64,000 nt of DNA from Paenibacillus harenae (GTDB lineage Bacteria; Bacillota; Bacilli; Paenibacillales; Paenibacillaceae), in assembly GCF_030812415.1 (NCBI RefSeq), contig NZ_JAUSST010000007.1:62001-126000 (forward strand), in the 5' to 3' direction. The position numbers were made by a program, and so were the translations under genes. Position 1 is the first letter of the stretch; each line of letters opens with the position of its first letter. Shown here in pieces: positions 9,221 to 17,101 of this stretch. Below the pieces are notes generated by a model. The model was not told the origin of the DNA. It saw only the letters and a list, made by a program, of their open reading frames with translations, and did not search any database.

Positions 9221-10138
9221 TTACGGATTCAGGTCGAACAAATCCAGCTGCTCCGCGGCAGGCTGTTCCCTCTCCTTCGGCTCGAGCGGGTCGCCGCCGT
9301 CGGGACGGCGCTGGCCCAGCATCGCCATCAGCTGCTTGGCGTTGTCCGCCGCATCTCCGCCGGAATTGTTGTTGAAGATGACGCAGACGTAGCGGCTGCC
9401 CTGCTCCAGCAGACGAACCCGCTCCGCCCACTCCGTCAGCTCGGTCTCGTTATAGCGATATAAATATCGCACATCCCGCCAATTCGACGCGCTGCTTTGC
9501 TTCCAACCGGACGCATTGCGCCCGTGCATCCGCACGATCGTCACTTCTTCATCCGTCGTCTCCAGGACGGTCGGCACCGAGCCCGGATGAACCTGCGGTT
9601 CGTCGCATACGCTATGAATCCATTGTTCCTTCTTCATAAATTCGATCGTCTTGTCGCGGAAATCCGGCGCGAACCAGCTTTGGTGGCGGAACTCGAGCGC
9701 GCAGGGAATCCCCTCCATGCGCCGCTTCGCTTCCCGCAGCAGCTGTACGTTCTCGCGCGTGCAATCGAACCACGGCGGGTACTGGAACAACGCGGCCCGC
9801 AGCCGTCCGGCGGCAACCGCTGGCTCAAGCATATGACGGAACGCACCGAACATGCCGTCCTGCAGCGCCCCGTTCTTGGCGACGGCGGCCGCAGCTCCCG
9901 CTCCCCGCAGATGGCCCGTCATTCCTTGATACGCCTTAACGACAAAGTGAAGCGTAACCGGCGTATCGCCCACCCACTTGGCGAACCGCTCCCGAGGTTG
10001 TATCGCATAGAAGGTGCTGTCCACCTCGACGACCGGAAAATGGTTCGCGTACGCGCCCAGCTTCTCGTTTGCTCTCGTGCCAGACTTGTACAGCCGATCC
10101 TGATCGCCCCAGCCGGCCAGTCCGATATGAATCGGCAT
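9221..10138 (-). CDS. DUF72 family protein (YecE-like)
   Basis: About 305 residues. DUF72 proteins adopt a TIM-barrel fold; their biochemical role is not established. The N-terminal IGLAGWGDQDRLY, the conserved VEVDSTFYAI and later FQYPPWF and ALEFRHQSWF are the family's typical blocks. The frame is open further upstream, but family members begin just before the IGLAGW motif, so the ATG at 10138 is preferred. An in-frame GTG three codons earlier, behind AGGAAA, is an alternative. The gene is monocistronic and ends next to the non-coding interval. Confidence 0.85.
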   Translation of the reverse strand: MPIHIGLAGWGDQDRLYKSGTRANEKLGAYANHFPVVEVDSTFYAIQPRERFAKWVGDTPVTLHFVVKAYQGMTGHLRGAGAAAAVAKNGALQDGMFGAFRHMLEPAVAAGRLRAALFQYPPWFDCTRENVQLLREAKRRMEGIPCALEFRHQSWFAPDFRDKTIEFMKKEQWIHSVCDEPQVHPGSVPTVLETTDEEVTIVRMHGRNASGWKQSSASNWRDVRYLYRYNETELTEWAERVRLLEQGSRYVCVIFNNNSGGDAADNAKQLMAMLGQRRPDGGDPLEPKEREQPAAEQLDLFDLNP

Positions 10139-10325
10139 GCCTTTCACCCCATTCGTTTCCTTTTTTCCCTTTACTATAAATGGAAACATTGCCGCAATCA
10201 AATTCCGTTATTAACTCAATCTTATTTTATCAAAATGAATATCTTCCATTTTTATACACATACTAGAAATGCCCCGTTTAAGCGGCTGCAAACCATGATC
10301 CGTATGTGGAGGGAAACGATACACG

Positions 10326-10862
10326 ATGAAAATTATCGCAATAACGGCAGCACTGCTGCTTATGCTTCAATCGCAAGCGTTCGGAGCCGCAAATGCCCAC
10401 GAAGGAAATGAGACTGCCGGCGCTTCGATTTCGATCGTGAATGCGGAAAACCAAGCGATCGGCAAAGCGACCTTGACTCAGAAAGGCGACAAGGTGATGA
10501 TCCATCTTGAAGCAGAGAAGCTTCCTCCGGGCAAACACGGCTTCCACTTTCACCAGTTCGGCAAATGTGATCCGCCGGACTTCAAGTCGGCGGGCGAGCA
10601 CTTCAATCCGACGCATAAGCAGCATGGGTTCAACAATCCGAAGGGCTTCCACGGAGGCGACCTCCCGAATATCGAAGTCGGCGCGGACGGCAAAGTAACC
10701 GCGGATCTCGAGACCGCCGTTGTCACGCTTCAGCCGGGACAACCGAATTCGATCATCAAGGCAGATGGCGCAGCGCTTGTCATCCATGAGAAGGCGGACG
10801 ACTACGTAACCGATCCTTCGGGCAATTCCGGCGGCCGCATTGCTTGCGGCGTCGTAAAGTAG
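10326..10862 (+). CDS. sodC: Secreted Cu/Zn superoxide dismutase
   Basis: 178 residues with a signal peptide at about 1-24. It carries every expected ligand: copper/zinc histidines H74, H76, H92, H100, H109, Asp112 and H154, the disulfide cysteines C81 and C174, and the guiding Arg171 in GNSGGRIACG. It should convert superoxide to peroxide and oxygen outside the membrane. Unlike the Bacillus subtilis relative YojM, which lacks copper ligands, this one has the full set and should be active. The start follows GGAGGGAAACGATACACG, and a strong terminator follows. Confidence 0.93.
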   Translation: MKIIAITAALLLMLQSQAFGAANAHEGNETAGASISIVNAENQAIGKATLTQKGDKVMIHLEAEKLPPGKHGFHFHQFGKCDPPDFKSAGEHFNPTHKQHGFNNPKGFHGGDLPNIEVGADGKVTADLETAVVTLQPGQPNSIIKADGAALVIHEKADDYVTDPSGNSGGRIACGVVK

Positions 10863-10878
10863 GCTTTAACGCAAAGAA

Positions 10879-10924
10879 AGCATCTCCGCTAGCCCAACTC
10901 AGCTAGGAGGAGATGCTTTTTTTA
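10879..10924 (+). terminator. Rho-independent terminator of sodC
   Basis: Arms AGCATCTCC and GGAGATGCT are followed by seven T residues. Confidence 0.9.
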
Positions 10925-10983
10925 TGAGCTATTGAATCGAAGCCAGAGAGACTCGGCGACACGACAAACACCAAACCTAGGCA

Positions 10984-11040
10984 CAAAAAACAGGCTATAC
11001 CAAGAGAGGACCTTGTCGTCTACTCTCAGTATAGCCTGTT
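10984..11040 (-). terminator. Rho-independent terminator of the tdk operon
   Basis: Arms AACAGGCTATAC and GTATAGCCTGTT enclose a loop of about 30 bases. On the minus strand the stem is followed by TTTTTT. It lies just beyond the MEKHLA remnant. Confidence 0.85.
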
Positions 11041-11045
11041 CCCAT

Positions 11046-11332
11046 TCATTCGATATAACTATACTCCGTGAACGTCGCTGCTTGTCCTCTATAGACACCC
11101 GCTTCGTCGATCACATTCCAAACCGTTGCCTGCTTGATATAGAAGCGCCGGCCCGTGCTCGATATTCGAATGCTCGTGTAGTCGTCAACATAGCCATAGG
11201 CTGTTACCAAGGTGAAGAATCTACCGACTCGCGGTTGACCAGCTCCCTGCCTGTCCAGCGCAAGTAGCTGTCCATAAGCAATAACGCATGCTCCTCCGTC
11301 GCTCCAATGCCTGTCCTCAACGAATCAGTCAT
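11046..11332 (-). pseudogene. MEKHLA-domain protein remnant (internal deletion and frameshift)
   Basis: The start ATG overlaps the stop of tdk (ATGACTGA) and has its own GGAGGCG site. The first frame gives about 38 residues (ATEEHALLLMDSYLRWTGRE is visible) and then meets TAA. A second frame picks up straight away with DDYTSIRISSTGRRFYIKQ and then ATVWNVIDEAGVYRGQAATF before its own stop. This second part matches the end of MEKHLA domains, and the first part matches their start. Intact bacterial members are about 150 residues; here the two parts together are about 95, so the middle is missing and the join is out of frame. The junction is near 11215. Function is presumably lost. Confidence 0.75.
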
Positions 11333-11930
11333 AGCTTACGCCTCCGCGGAATGCATGGTTATAGCAGCGTCTGCATACCGGCTTGTAATCTTCATTGCCG
11401 CCTACTTGAATCTGCTCGCCCGCGTTGATCGGCTGGCCCTCGCGGAAGCGAATAACCATTGTAGCCTTGCGGTCGCAATACCAGCAGATCGTCTTGATCT
11501 CTTCGATCTTGTCCGCTTGCACGAGCAAATAGTAGCTGCCCTCGAACAGCTGATTCTGGAAGTCGTTCTTCAGCCCGAACGCCATTACCGGAATGTTCAG
11601 CTCGTCTACGACCCGTGTGAGCTCCAATATATGATGTTTCTTCAGAAACTGCGCCTCGTCAATGAGTACGCAATAAATTTGTTTATGCTGTACCCCGGGA
11701 TTCAGGAACGACTTCACGCTCTCGTACAGATCGGTCTCATCGTGAACCGGTATCGCGTCGCGCTCGAAGCCGACGCGCGATCCGACTCGGTCGATGTTGC
11801 CTCTGGCGCTTACCGACGGCGAAAATATAAGGACCGGCTTTCCCTGCTCTTCATAGTTGTGTGCGACCTTAATGATCTCGAACGACTTGCCGCTGTTCAT
11901 CGTTCCGTATTTGTAATAAAGCTGTGCCAC
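11325..11930 (-). CDS. tdk: Thymidine kinase
   Basis: 201 residues from a GTG start placed six bases after GGAGGAG. It has the P-loop GTMNSGKS (9-16), the catalytic DEAQF (91-95), the lasso/thymidine-binding region and four zinc cysteines (C149, C152, C186, C189), all as in type II thymidine kinases. It phosphorylates thymidine to dTMP in nucleoside salvage. The frame extends five codons upstream, but that would place the ribosome site inside the gene. Its stop overlaps the start of the MEKHLA remnant, indicating translational coupling. Confidence 0.92.
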   Translation of the reverse strand: MAQLYYKYGTMNSGKSFEIIKVAHNYEEQGKPVLIFSPSVSARGNIDRVGSRVGFERDAIPVHDETDLYESVKSFLNPGVQHKQIYCVLIDEAQFLKKHHILELTRVVDELNIPVMAFGLKNDFQNQLFEGSYYLLVQADKIEEIKTICWYCDRKATMVIRFREGQPINAGEQIQVGGNEDYKPVCRRCYNHAFRGGVSYD

Positions 11931-12029
11931 GCGTATCTCCTCCACCTAACAGATCAGTAAGCCTATTATACAGGAAGATGACGGCGTAACGGATAACAAC
12001 TTTATAAGGTGGCGATCATCTGATTCTGA

Positions 12030-12827
12030 TTAAGCAGCTGTTTGCGAAGTGCCTTCTTTTTCTTTGTCGCTCGACAAGAACCAGCCAAGTGCGGCAATGA
12101 TAATAAGCACGATGTAGAACGTCAGCTTCCAGCCTGTCGAATGCGCGAAGTGCTCGGAAACAACGCCAATGGACGGATGCGCAAGCGTGATGACGGCCAG
12201 CTTAACGCCGACCCAGCCTACGATGAAGAATGCCGCAAGCTCAAGCCCCGGCTTGCGCTCCAGCAGCTTGACGAATGCGGATGCCGCGAAACGCATAATA
12301 AGCAAGCCGATAAAGCCCCCAAGAAAAATAACGGTGAATTGTCCAACATCCATACCGCCAAACGTACCCAAGCCTGTTGGCGGAAGCGCAACTGCAAGCG
12401 CAACTGCTGCAAGAATCGAGTCGACTGCGAACGCGATGTCGGCAATCTCGACCTTTACGACCGTCATCCAGAAGCTGCTGCCCTTCCTCTCTTTGACAGG
12501 CTTGCCTGCTGCCTCGTCGGCTTCGTCCTCGGCTTTCTTGACGATCAGCTTTCGGAAGATGTGGTTACACGCAATGAATAACAGGTAAAGCGCTCCAATT
12601 GCTTGAACTTGCCATACGTCCACCAAGAACGAGATGGCGAACAAGGAACCGAAACGAAGCACGAATGCTCCGACCAAGCCGTAGAACAACGCTTTTTTGC
12701 GCTGCTCATCAGGCAAGTGCTTAACCATGATTGCCAAGACGAGCGCATTATCCGCCGCCAGCAAACCTTCCAGTACGATCAATACGAGCAATACCCAACC
12801 GTACTCCAACAACAGTGATAAATCCAT
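12030..12827 (-). CDS. TerC family membrane protein, probable Mn2+ exporter
   Basis: 265 residues with about seven membrane segments. The two acidic membrane motifs of TerC proteins are present: EGLLAADNALVLA in the first segment and KVEIADIAFAVDSILAAVA in the middle. The ATG at 12827 follows GGAGGG; a longer frame runs back into the riboswitch and is not used. The leader carries a yybP-ykoY riboswitch, and Bacillus TerC proteins under this element (YkoY/MeeY type) export manganese or help metallate secreted proteins. The same job is inferred here. Confidence 0.9.
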   Translation of the reverse strand: MDLSLLLEYGWVLLVLIVLEGLLAADNALVLAIMVKHLPDEQRKKALFYGLVGAFVLRFGSLFAISFLVDVWQVQAIGALYLLFIACNHIFRKLIVKKAEDEADEAAGKPVKERKGSSFWMTVVKVEIADIAFAVDSILAAVALAVALPPTGLGTFGGMDVGQFTVIFLGGFIGLLIMRFAASAFVKLLERKPGLELAAFFIVGWVGVKLAVITLAHPSIGVVSEHFAHSTGWKLTFYIVLIIIAALGWFLSSDKEKEGTSQTAA

Positions 12828-12868
12828 GCTGATCCCTCCGTTTTGATTTGTAGTATCTCCCGAGGCAT

Positions 12869-12990
12869 AAAAAAAACCTCTGCCTAAATAGGCAAAGGTC
12901 TGGCTAACAACGTTGACGTTGCCAATAAAGCCGGAGAAGGTCATTCTCGTAATGACGACTTTACTGTAAAAGCTACTCCCCTTTGGAGTG
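12869..12990 (-). ncRNA. yybP-ykoY (manganese) riboswitch with terminator
   Basis: Reading the minus strand, the leader contains AAAGGGGAGTAGCTT, then GTCGTCATTACGAGAATGAC, then GGCAACGTCAACGTTG leading into GCCAGACC. These are the conserved P1/L1 and L3 blocks of the Mn2+-sensing yybP-ykoY class. It is followed by a hairpin ACCTTTGCC/GGCAGAGGT and a run of eight T, the expression platform. High Mn2+ should favour read-through into terC. The terminator occupies 12869-12899. Confidence 0.88.
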
Positions 12991-13069
12991 TTTCAGTACG
13001 CTATGCAATTTGTGCAGCATTCTGATACCGTATAGTTACGAAGCCTATATTGTTTAGGTTTCATTTTTT

Positions 13070-13645
13070 TTAAAATATTTTTTCCTTAAAAAATGGAATG
13101 CGAATAAGGACGGTTGTACCTGCTCCGAATCGGCTTCCGATTCAAGCACCATATTGTACTCCGAATTGCAGCATGATACGCTCATCGACATTGCGAATGC
13201 TGTAGCCTGCCTGCTCACCGCTGCTCCGTTGATTGATCTGATGGACGCGTTCCTGATTCATGCCGACGCCGTCGTCGATGGTTTTAAAGAAGATAGTGTC
13301 CTTGTCCCGATATGCGCATAACTTGATTGTAACACAGCTTTGAAACAACGCATGCTCCAAAATATTTTCGATAAATGGCTGCAAAATAAGCTTAACCGTA
13401 TCATACCCATAGATGTCCGCTTCTATGTCGTACATGACCACGATCCGGCTGCCGTATTTGATTTTCTGAATTTCGATATACATCTTCACCTGCTCAATCT
13501 CCTTCTCCACCGGAATAATGAACTTGCCATGATTAAGCGTTAGCCGGTAAAACTTCGCGAGACCGGTCACCATCTGATCGAGCTTCTCGATCTCGCCGAA
13601 CTTGCCAAGACGGCTAATGATGGTGTAAACGCCCTCATTCTTCAC
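13070..13645 (-). pseudogene. Sensor histidine kinase fragment (YesM/LytS type)
   Basis: The open part (13142-13645) starts inside the dimerisation region (TGLAKFYRLTLNHGKFIIPV) and covers the ATPase N box (LILQPFIENILEHA) and G1 box (DDGVGM). The segment carrying the phospho-accepting HFLYN histidine and everything before it are absent. After the TGA at 13142-13144 the same frame goes on with IGSRFGAGTTVLIRIPFF, which is the normal kinase C-terminus, to a TAA at 13070. So the copy is truncated at the front and broken by one stop at the end. No response regulator is near. The only start available is a GTG without a good ribosome site. Confidence 0.8.
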
Positions 13646-13997
13646 AACAAAACAACGGAAGAATCGAAATAAAACGCTTTTATTTGGTTGAATATAAAAA
13701 AATCCAGTATCTATTAAGATCCTATAGGATCTACTAGATACTGGATTTTATTGATGATTACCCCTTCATTCGGCCCGCCGCTTCCCGTTACGAACCTCGT
13801 TAACGCTATTCCGCCGAATACTCTCCATTTGGAGCAGCAGCGAAACGAGGAAACCTAATTTCAATCCTATTGTGCATAGTTAGCATCATTTGTAGCAAAT
13901 AACGTTTATACGGTCCGCCAAACTCCAATATAACACTCCAATATAACCCCCAACATCACAAATAACGCTGCTACGATTCTCAACCATTACGATTCCT
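13646..13997. other. Intergenic stretch, no gene
   Basis: No coding signal on either strand. It holds the long hairpin at 13701-13747, several loose repeats such as CTCCAATATAAC (twice near 13925-13945), and the region where the missing half of the histidine kinase gene would have been. Confidence 0.6.
13694..13750. terminator. Long perfect hairpin, bidirectional terminator
   Basis: Arms AATCCAGTATCT and AGATACTGGATT enclose an inner GATCC/GGATC stem. T-rich tails lie on both sides: seven T on the minus strand, TTTTA on the plus strand. It probably ends the bdbC transcript. Confidence 0.75.
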
Positions 13998-14423
13998 TTA
14001 CTTGACCAGCATTCTAATCTTAATTAGCGCCACCAAGATTATAATGAACGCCGTTAGCGCAAGCATCGGTATCGTAATAAAGCCGAACCAGTTCAAATAG
14101 TCGCCCTTGCAGGATACTGGACCGCAAGCATTCAACGTGGAATCATGCGGGAGCTTCTGCAGAATGGTGTGGTACAGCGAGAAGCCTCCTCCAATTGCAA
14201 CGAGCGGCAGCGCGTAAGAGACAATTCCCTTATCCCCCTTGGCATAGGCCACTACGAACAGCAGCGTTAGCGGGTACATGAATATGCGCTGGAACCAGCA
14301 TAAGCTGCATGGGGGAAAATGCTTCACCTCGCTCAAATACAAGCTTCCCGCCGTTGCCAGAACGGCCACTGCCCATGCAACAAACAACCAAAATGACAGC
14401 TTTTTCTCCTGCTCTTCCGTCAT
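13998..14423 (-). CDS. bdbC: Thiol-disulfide oxidoreductase, DsbB/BdbC family
   Basis: 141 residues with four membrane segments. Two redox cysteine pairs are present: C39-x2-C42 in FPPCSLCWFQRIFMYP, and C100/C105 in the second extracellular loop. This is the BdbC layout: the protein reoxidises an extracytoplasmic thiol oxidase (BdbD-like) and passes electrons to quinone. The start follows AGGAGG. No bdbD is adjacent, so the partner must lie elsewhere. Confidence 0.92.
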   Translation of the reverse strand: MTEEQEKKLSFWLFVAWAVAVLATAGSLYLSEVKHFPPCSLCWFQRIFMYPLTLLFVVAYAKGDKGIVSYALPLVAIGGGFSLYHTILQKLPHDSTLNACGPVSCKGDYLNWFGFITIPMLALTAFIIILVALIKIRMLVK

Positions 14424-14500
14424 GCTAAGCCTCCTGCTCTTTAAACGAACTAAATCTTATTTTCGTTTAAAGCGCCGAATCATCGCATGACTCGAAAGAG

Positions 14501-15355
14501 CTAATTTAGCTTTTTAATAACAATAGAGGCATTTACGTTTGCTTGTGTGCCGCCGGCTACAGGCTGTAACGTAACCCCGGCAGTTGAAGTGTGATTTCGT
14601 AGCGTAATGAAATCACCGGCCGATAAAGTGAGAATCACCTGCCCGGTGGTTATTTGAGTACCGGCACCCGAACCGTATACGGTTCCCGCAACGGGGGCGT
14701 TATTATGAAATATCGCAAATTGGTTCGGTTGTACACCCGATACGGAAAAAGTAACCTCATAATCGCCCGTTTCGCTAACTGAAATCGTAGTAGTTCCAGG
14801 GGCATGCGTAATACCTGGCGTAAGAATACCATTGGAATCAAAAATAACATCCTCTTCTAATGCAACTACCCGAGAAGTAAGATTGTAAATATACCCATAC
14901 TGGGAAAGTCCTAGACCTGCCGCACCGGTGGCACCAGTCGCGCCAGTAGCACCAACTACACCAGCTTCGCCTACAGCACCTGCAGCGCCTACCGCGCCTG
15001 CTGAACCTACTGCACCCGCTGATCCTACGCTTCCAGCTGAGCCTACTTCTCCTGCAGGGCCGACCGAACCTGCCGAACCCACACTGCCTGCTGAACCTAT
15101 GCTGCCCGCACTGCCAGCTGACCCTGCGCTGCCCACGCTACCTGCCGATCCTACAGATCCTGCAGAACCAACACGGCCAGCTCTATTTATCCGATTTATT
15201 ACACGAACAATTCTTTTTTTGATAATAATTTTCTTGCAGCAACTTTTTCTTTTCGGCTTGCATTTTTTCTTTATACCTTTTGGTTTCATTGATGGACAAA
15301 CAATCGTTCCTACCTTTATGCAACTGCTTTTTCGCCTTGGCTTAGGACAACCCAA
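14501..15355 (-). CDS. Collagen-like repeat protein with BclA-type C-terminal domain
   Basis: A basic, cysteine-containing head (KPRRK, KKKCKPKRKSCCKK) leads into about 85 residues of Gly-X-Y triplets, mostly GSAGSV with GAAGAV and GATGAT units. A globular C-terminal domain of about 130 residues follows, with DYEVTFSVSGVQPNQFAIF and ITLRNHTS, as in the trimeric heads of Bacillus exosporium proteins such as BclA. It is probably a spore-surface filament. The best start is the TTG at 15355, eight bases after GGAGG; the frame opens 21 codons earlier but without a ribosome site. The usual BclA anchoring leader is not recognisable. Confidence 0.8.
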   Translation of the reverse strand: MGCPKPRRKSSCIKVGTIVCPSMKPKGIKKKCKPKRKSCCKKIIIKKRIVRVINRINRAGRVGSAGSVGSAGSVGSAGSAGSAGSIGSAGSVGSAGSVGPAGEVGSAGSVGSAGAVGSAGAVGAAGAVGEAGVVGATGATGATGAAGLGLSQYGYIYNLTSRVVALEEDVIFDSNGILTPGITHAPGTTTISVSETGDYEVTFSVSGVQPNQFAIFHNNAPVAGTVYGSGAGTQITTGQVILTLSAGDFITLRNHTSTAGVTLQPVAGGTQANVNASIVIKKLN

Positions 15356-15535
15356 TGCACACACCTCCATTTTTATTTGTTGTATAGTACTCTCGAAGTC
15401 TACTGGAGGCATGGACATTTATATCAATGCGATTAGACGACAATCTATTTTTAGAAAAAATAGGTATATACTAGCATTAGAAAGGTATATATATCGTTCA
15501 AGATTTATGGTCAAATATAGTTTGAGTTGTATTGC

Positions 15536-16057
15536 CTAATACTGCCTATCCCTCAAATCTTTGTCGTCGAACCATATTTGAATGAGTTCTACCGTCTCAG
15601 CGCCGCTCAATGAAATGATGTATTCCCCATTGCGGTACATTCCCTCTGTCAAATGTTTGTAACCTTGCGACAGAAGAGTATCGATTGCAGCCATCCTATC
15701 GTCCCCAATGTTAATGCTATACACGTCATAAGCTGGATCCCAGAAGGCGATGGAACTTACTAGGCCGTAAAGATCATTGTCTTGATCTCCGGAAAAACCG
15801 ATTCGAATACCGTTAGCCTCGTATGTCCGAAGATGCCCGCCAGAGCCTTCCACATTCTCGCCTTCGCCAAACGAAGCGATTATTTTCTGCTCGGTTTGAG
15901 CGAGTTGCGCACCCGCAGCGGACAGGTTCTCATTTAGGTGAATGAGGGTTTCCTCGTCCCGGCTTTCCTGCAGCAGCAGCCACGCTAGAAGAGCTGCGCA
16001 TACTACCGCCGCAACGATACCAATGAGTAAAAATTTCCGAGTCCGGGATATCACCAT
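15536..16057 (-). CDS. Membrane-anchored protein of unknown function
   Basis: 173 residues: a short basic start, one hydrophobic segment (about 8-29) and a soluble extracytoplasmic domain with no cysteine. The domain has motifs such as LYGLVSSIAFWDP and ISLSGAETVELIQIWFDD, which I cannot place. The start follows GAGGTG. It is the last of three small minus-strand genes, all encoding membrane or secreted-looking products, probably one transcript. Confidence 0.65.
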   Translation of the reverse strand: MVISRTRKFLLIGIVAAVVCAALLAWLLLQESRDEETLIHLNENLSAAGAQLAQTEQKIIASFGEGENVEGSGGHLRTYEANGIRIGFSGDQDNDLYGLVSSIAFWDPAYDVYSINIGDDRMAAIDTLLSQGYKHLTEGMYRNGEYIISLSGAETVELIQIWFDDKDLRDRQY

Positions 16058-16096
16058 TTCATCACCTCATCCATCATTTTCGAAAACCGCTGCGGC

Positions 16097-16358
16097 TCAT
16101 TGATATTCGCGGGGAATTAAAGCCAATTCGTTTCCTTGCTTGAATTTCTCCTCGCCGTCGCAATCGCTGACAGACAAGTAGTCGATCCATTCGCCGTCCT
16201 CGCTTTTCTCCTTCACAATCGCAACCCCTTGGCACGTATATGTAGCAACTTTGCCCTGCGCATAGGAGTCGCGGGTCGAATCAACCCTCATCGTAACGGT
16301 AGACCCGTCCGATATGAAATCGTAAATCCAGTACCCGCCGTCAAACGCTTCATTTCAT
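16097..16358 (-). pseudogene. Small gene of unknown function, apparently frameshifted
   Basis: From the ATG at 16291 an open frame of 64 residues ends with GNELALIPREYQ. Upstream the same frame continues in a coding-like way (FDGGYWIYDFISDGSTVT) but has no start codon, only a TGA. The true start seems to be ATG at 16358 behind GAGGGG, one base out of frame: removing one A gives MNEAFDGGYW and a protein of about 86 residues. It is either a real one-base frameshift, a sequencing error, or a coupled pair in which a 21-codon frame ends at the downstream ATG. No family is recognised. Confidence 0.5.
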
Positions 16359-16389
16359 TCATCCCCTCTTTCAAGCCATCCTATAACAA

Positions 16390-16686
16390 TCATGGTCCTG
16401 AGCCTGCGCTGGCTACATACCAGAAAATTCCCGCTTTTTTCAAATAGACCGCACCTAGTTCGTCGCCCGTTGTCGTATCCATTAAACCGTCGACGTTATA
16501 TAAATACCCATATTCCGGATCCACTTTGCCTAGCGTCGATATTTCGGCCTTCAGGCTATTAATCGGTTGCAGATGCTCTAAAATATGCCTTCTTATCGTC
16601 CATTCAGGCGACAAGAAGCTAAGCGCCCATAGTAGAACGATAACCGCAGCGGAAACTATAACGATTACTCTTTTTCTTATCCTCAT
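16390..16686 (-). CDS. Small single-pass membrane protein
   Basis: 98 residues with one hydrophobic segment after a basic start (MRIRKR), then an external domain with DPEYGYLYNVDGLMD. The ATG at 16686 lies 12 bases after AAAGGGG; the frame extends 48 codons upstream without a better signal and would cover the promoter of the divergent gene. It is the first gene of a three-gene group and has no known relatives that I recognise. Confidence 0.6.
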   Translation of the reverse strand: MRIRKRVIVIVSAAVIVLLWALSFLSPEWTIRRHILEHLQPINSLKAEISTLGKVDPEYGYLYNVDGLMDTTTGDELGAVYLKKAGIFWYVASAGSGP

Positions 16687-16786
16687 GAAGTTCGGATTCC
16701 CCTTTCGCACAATAGGATATATTGAATATCTGTATGAAATAACGTAAATTAAATTAAAGAAGTTTAGTAAGAGGAGCGGCGTAACT

Positions 16787-17095
16787 ATGGCTATCAAAGA
16801 GCTCGAAGAAGCAGCGTTATTTGAACGCATTCAAAGCAGCTGCGGCAAAGCCGGCATACTGTTCTTCACGCCGTTATGCGGTACTTGCATGGTGGGTGAG
16901 CGGATGCTCGAAATTGCCGAAGCGACAGGCGTCTCCACCCCGCTCTACAAAATAAACATTAATTATGCCCCCAAGCTGCGCGACCAGTGGCAGATCGCAA
17001 GCGTCCCTTGCCTCGTCGTACTGGACGGAGGCGTTCCTCTTCGCAAGGAATATGCGATGCAATCCGCCCAGCATCTCTATGCGTTGCTTCGATAA
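16787..17095 (+). CDS. Thioredoxin-like protein
   Basis: 102 residues with a thioredoxin fold pattern: FFTPLCGTCMVGE holds the CxxC redox pair (CGTC), and SVPCLVVLDGG contains the cis-proline with an additional Cys just after it. It resembles the short YtpP/YusE-type thioredoxins of Bacillus. A cytoplasmic disulfide reductase or thiol-exchange role is likely. The start follows GAGGAG. It converges on the lipoprotein gene at 17102 with only six bases between. Confidence 0.8.
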   Translation: MAIKELEEAALFERIQSSCGKAGILFFTPLCGTCMVGERMLEIAEATGVSTPLYKININYAPKLRDQWQIASVPCLVVLDGGVPLRKEYAMQSAQHLYALLR

Positions 17096-17101
17096 CATCC
17101 A

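Noticed and set aside
8790-9392. Plus-strand open frame of 200 codons
   Set aside because: It has no family motif, no ribosome site, a composition unlike neighbouring proteins, and its last third is antisense to the DUF72 gene.
13694-13750. End of an insertion sequence or MITE next to the kinase remnant
   Set aside because: It is one hairpin with terminator tails; no target duplication or second terminal repeat is seen.
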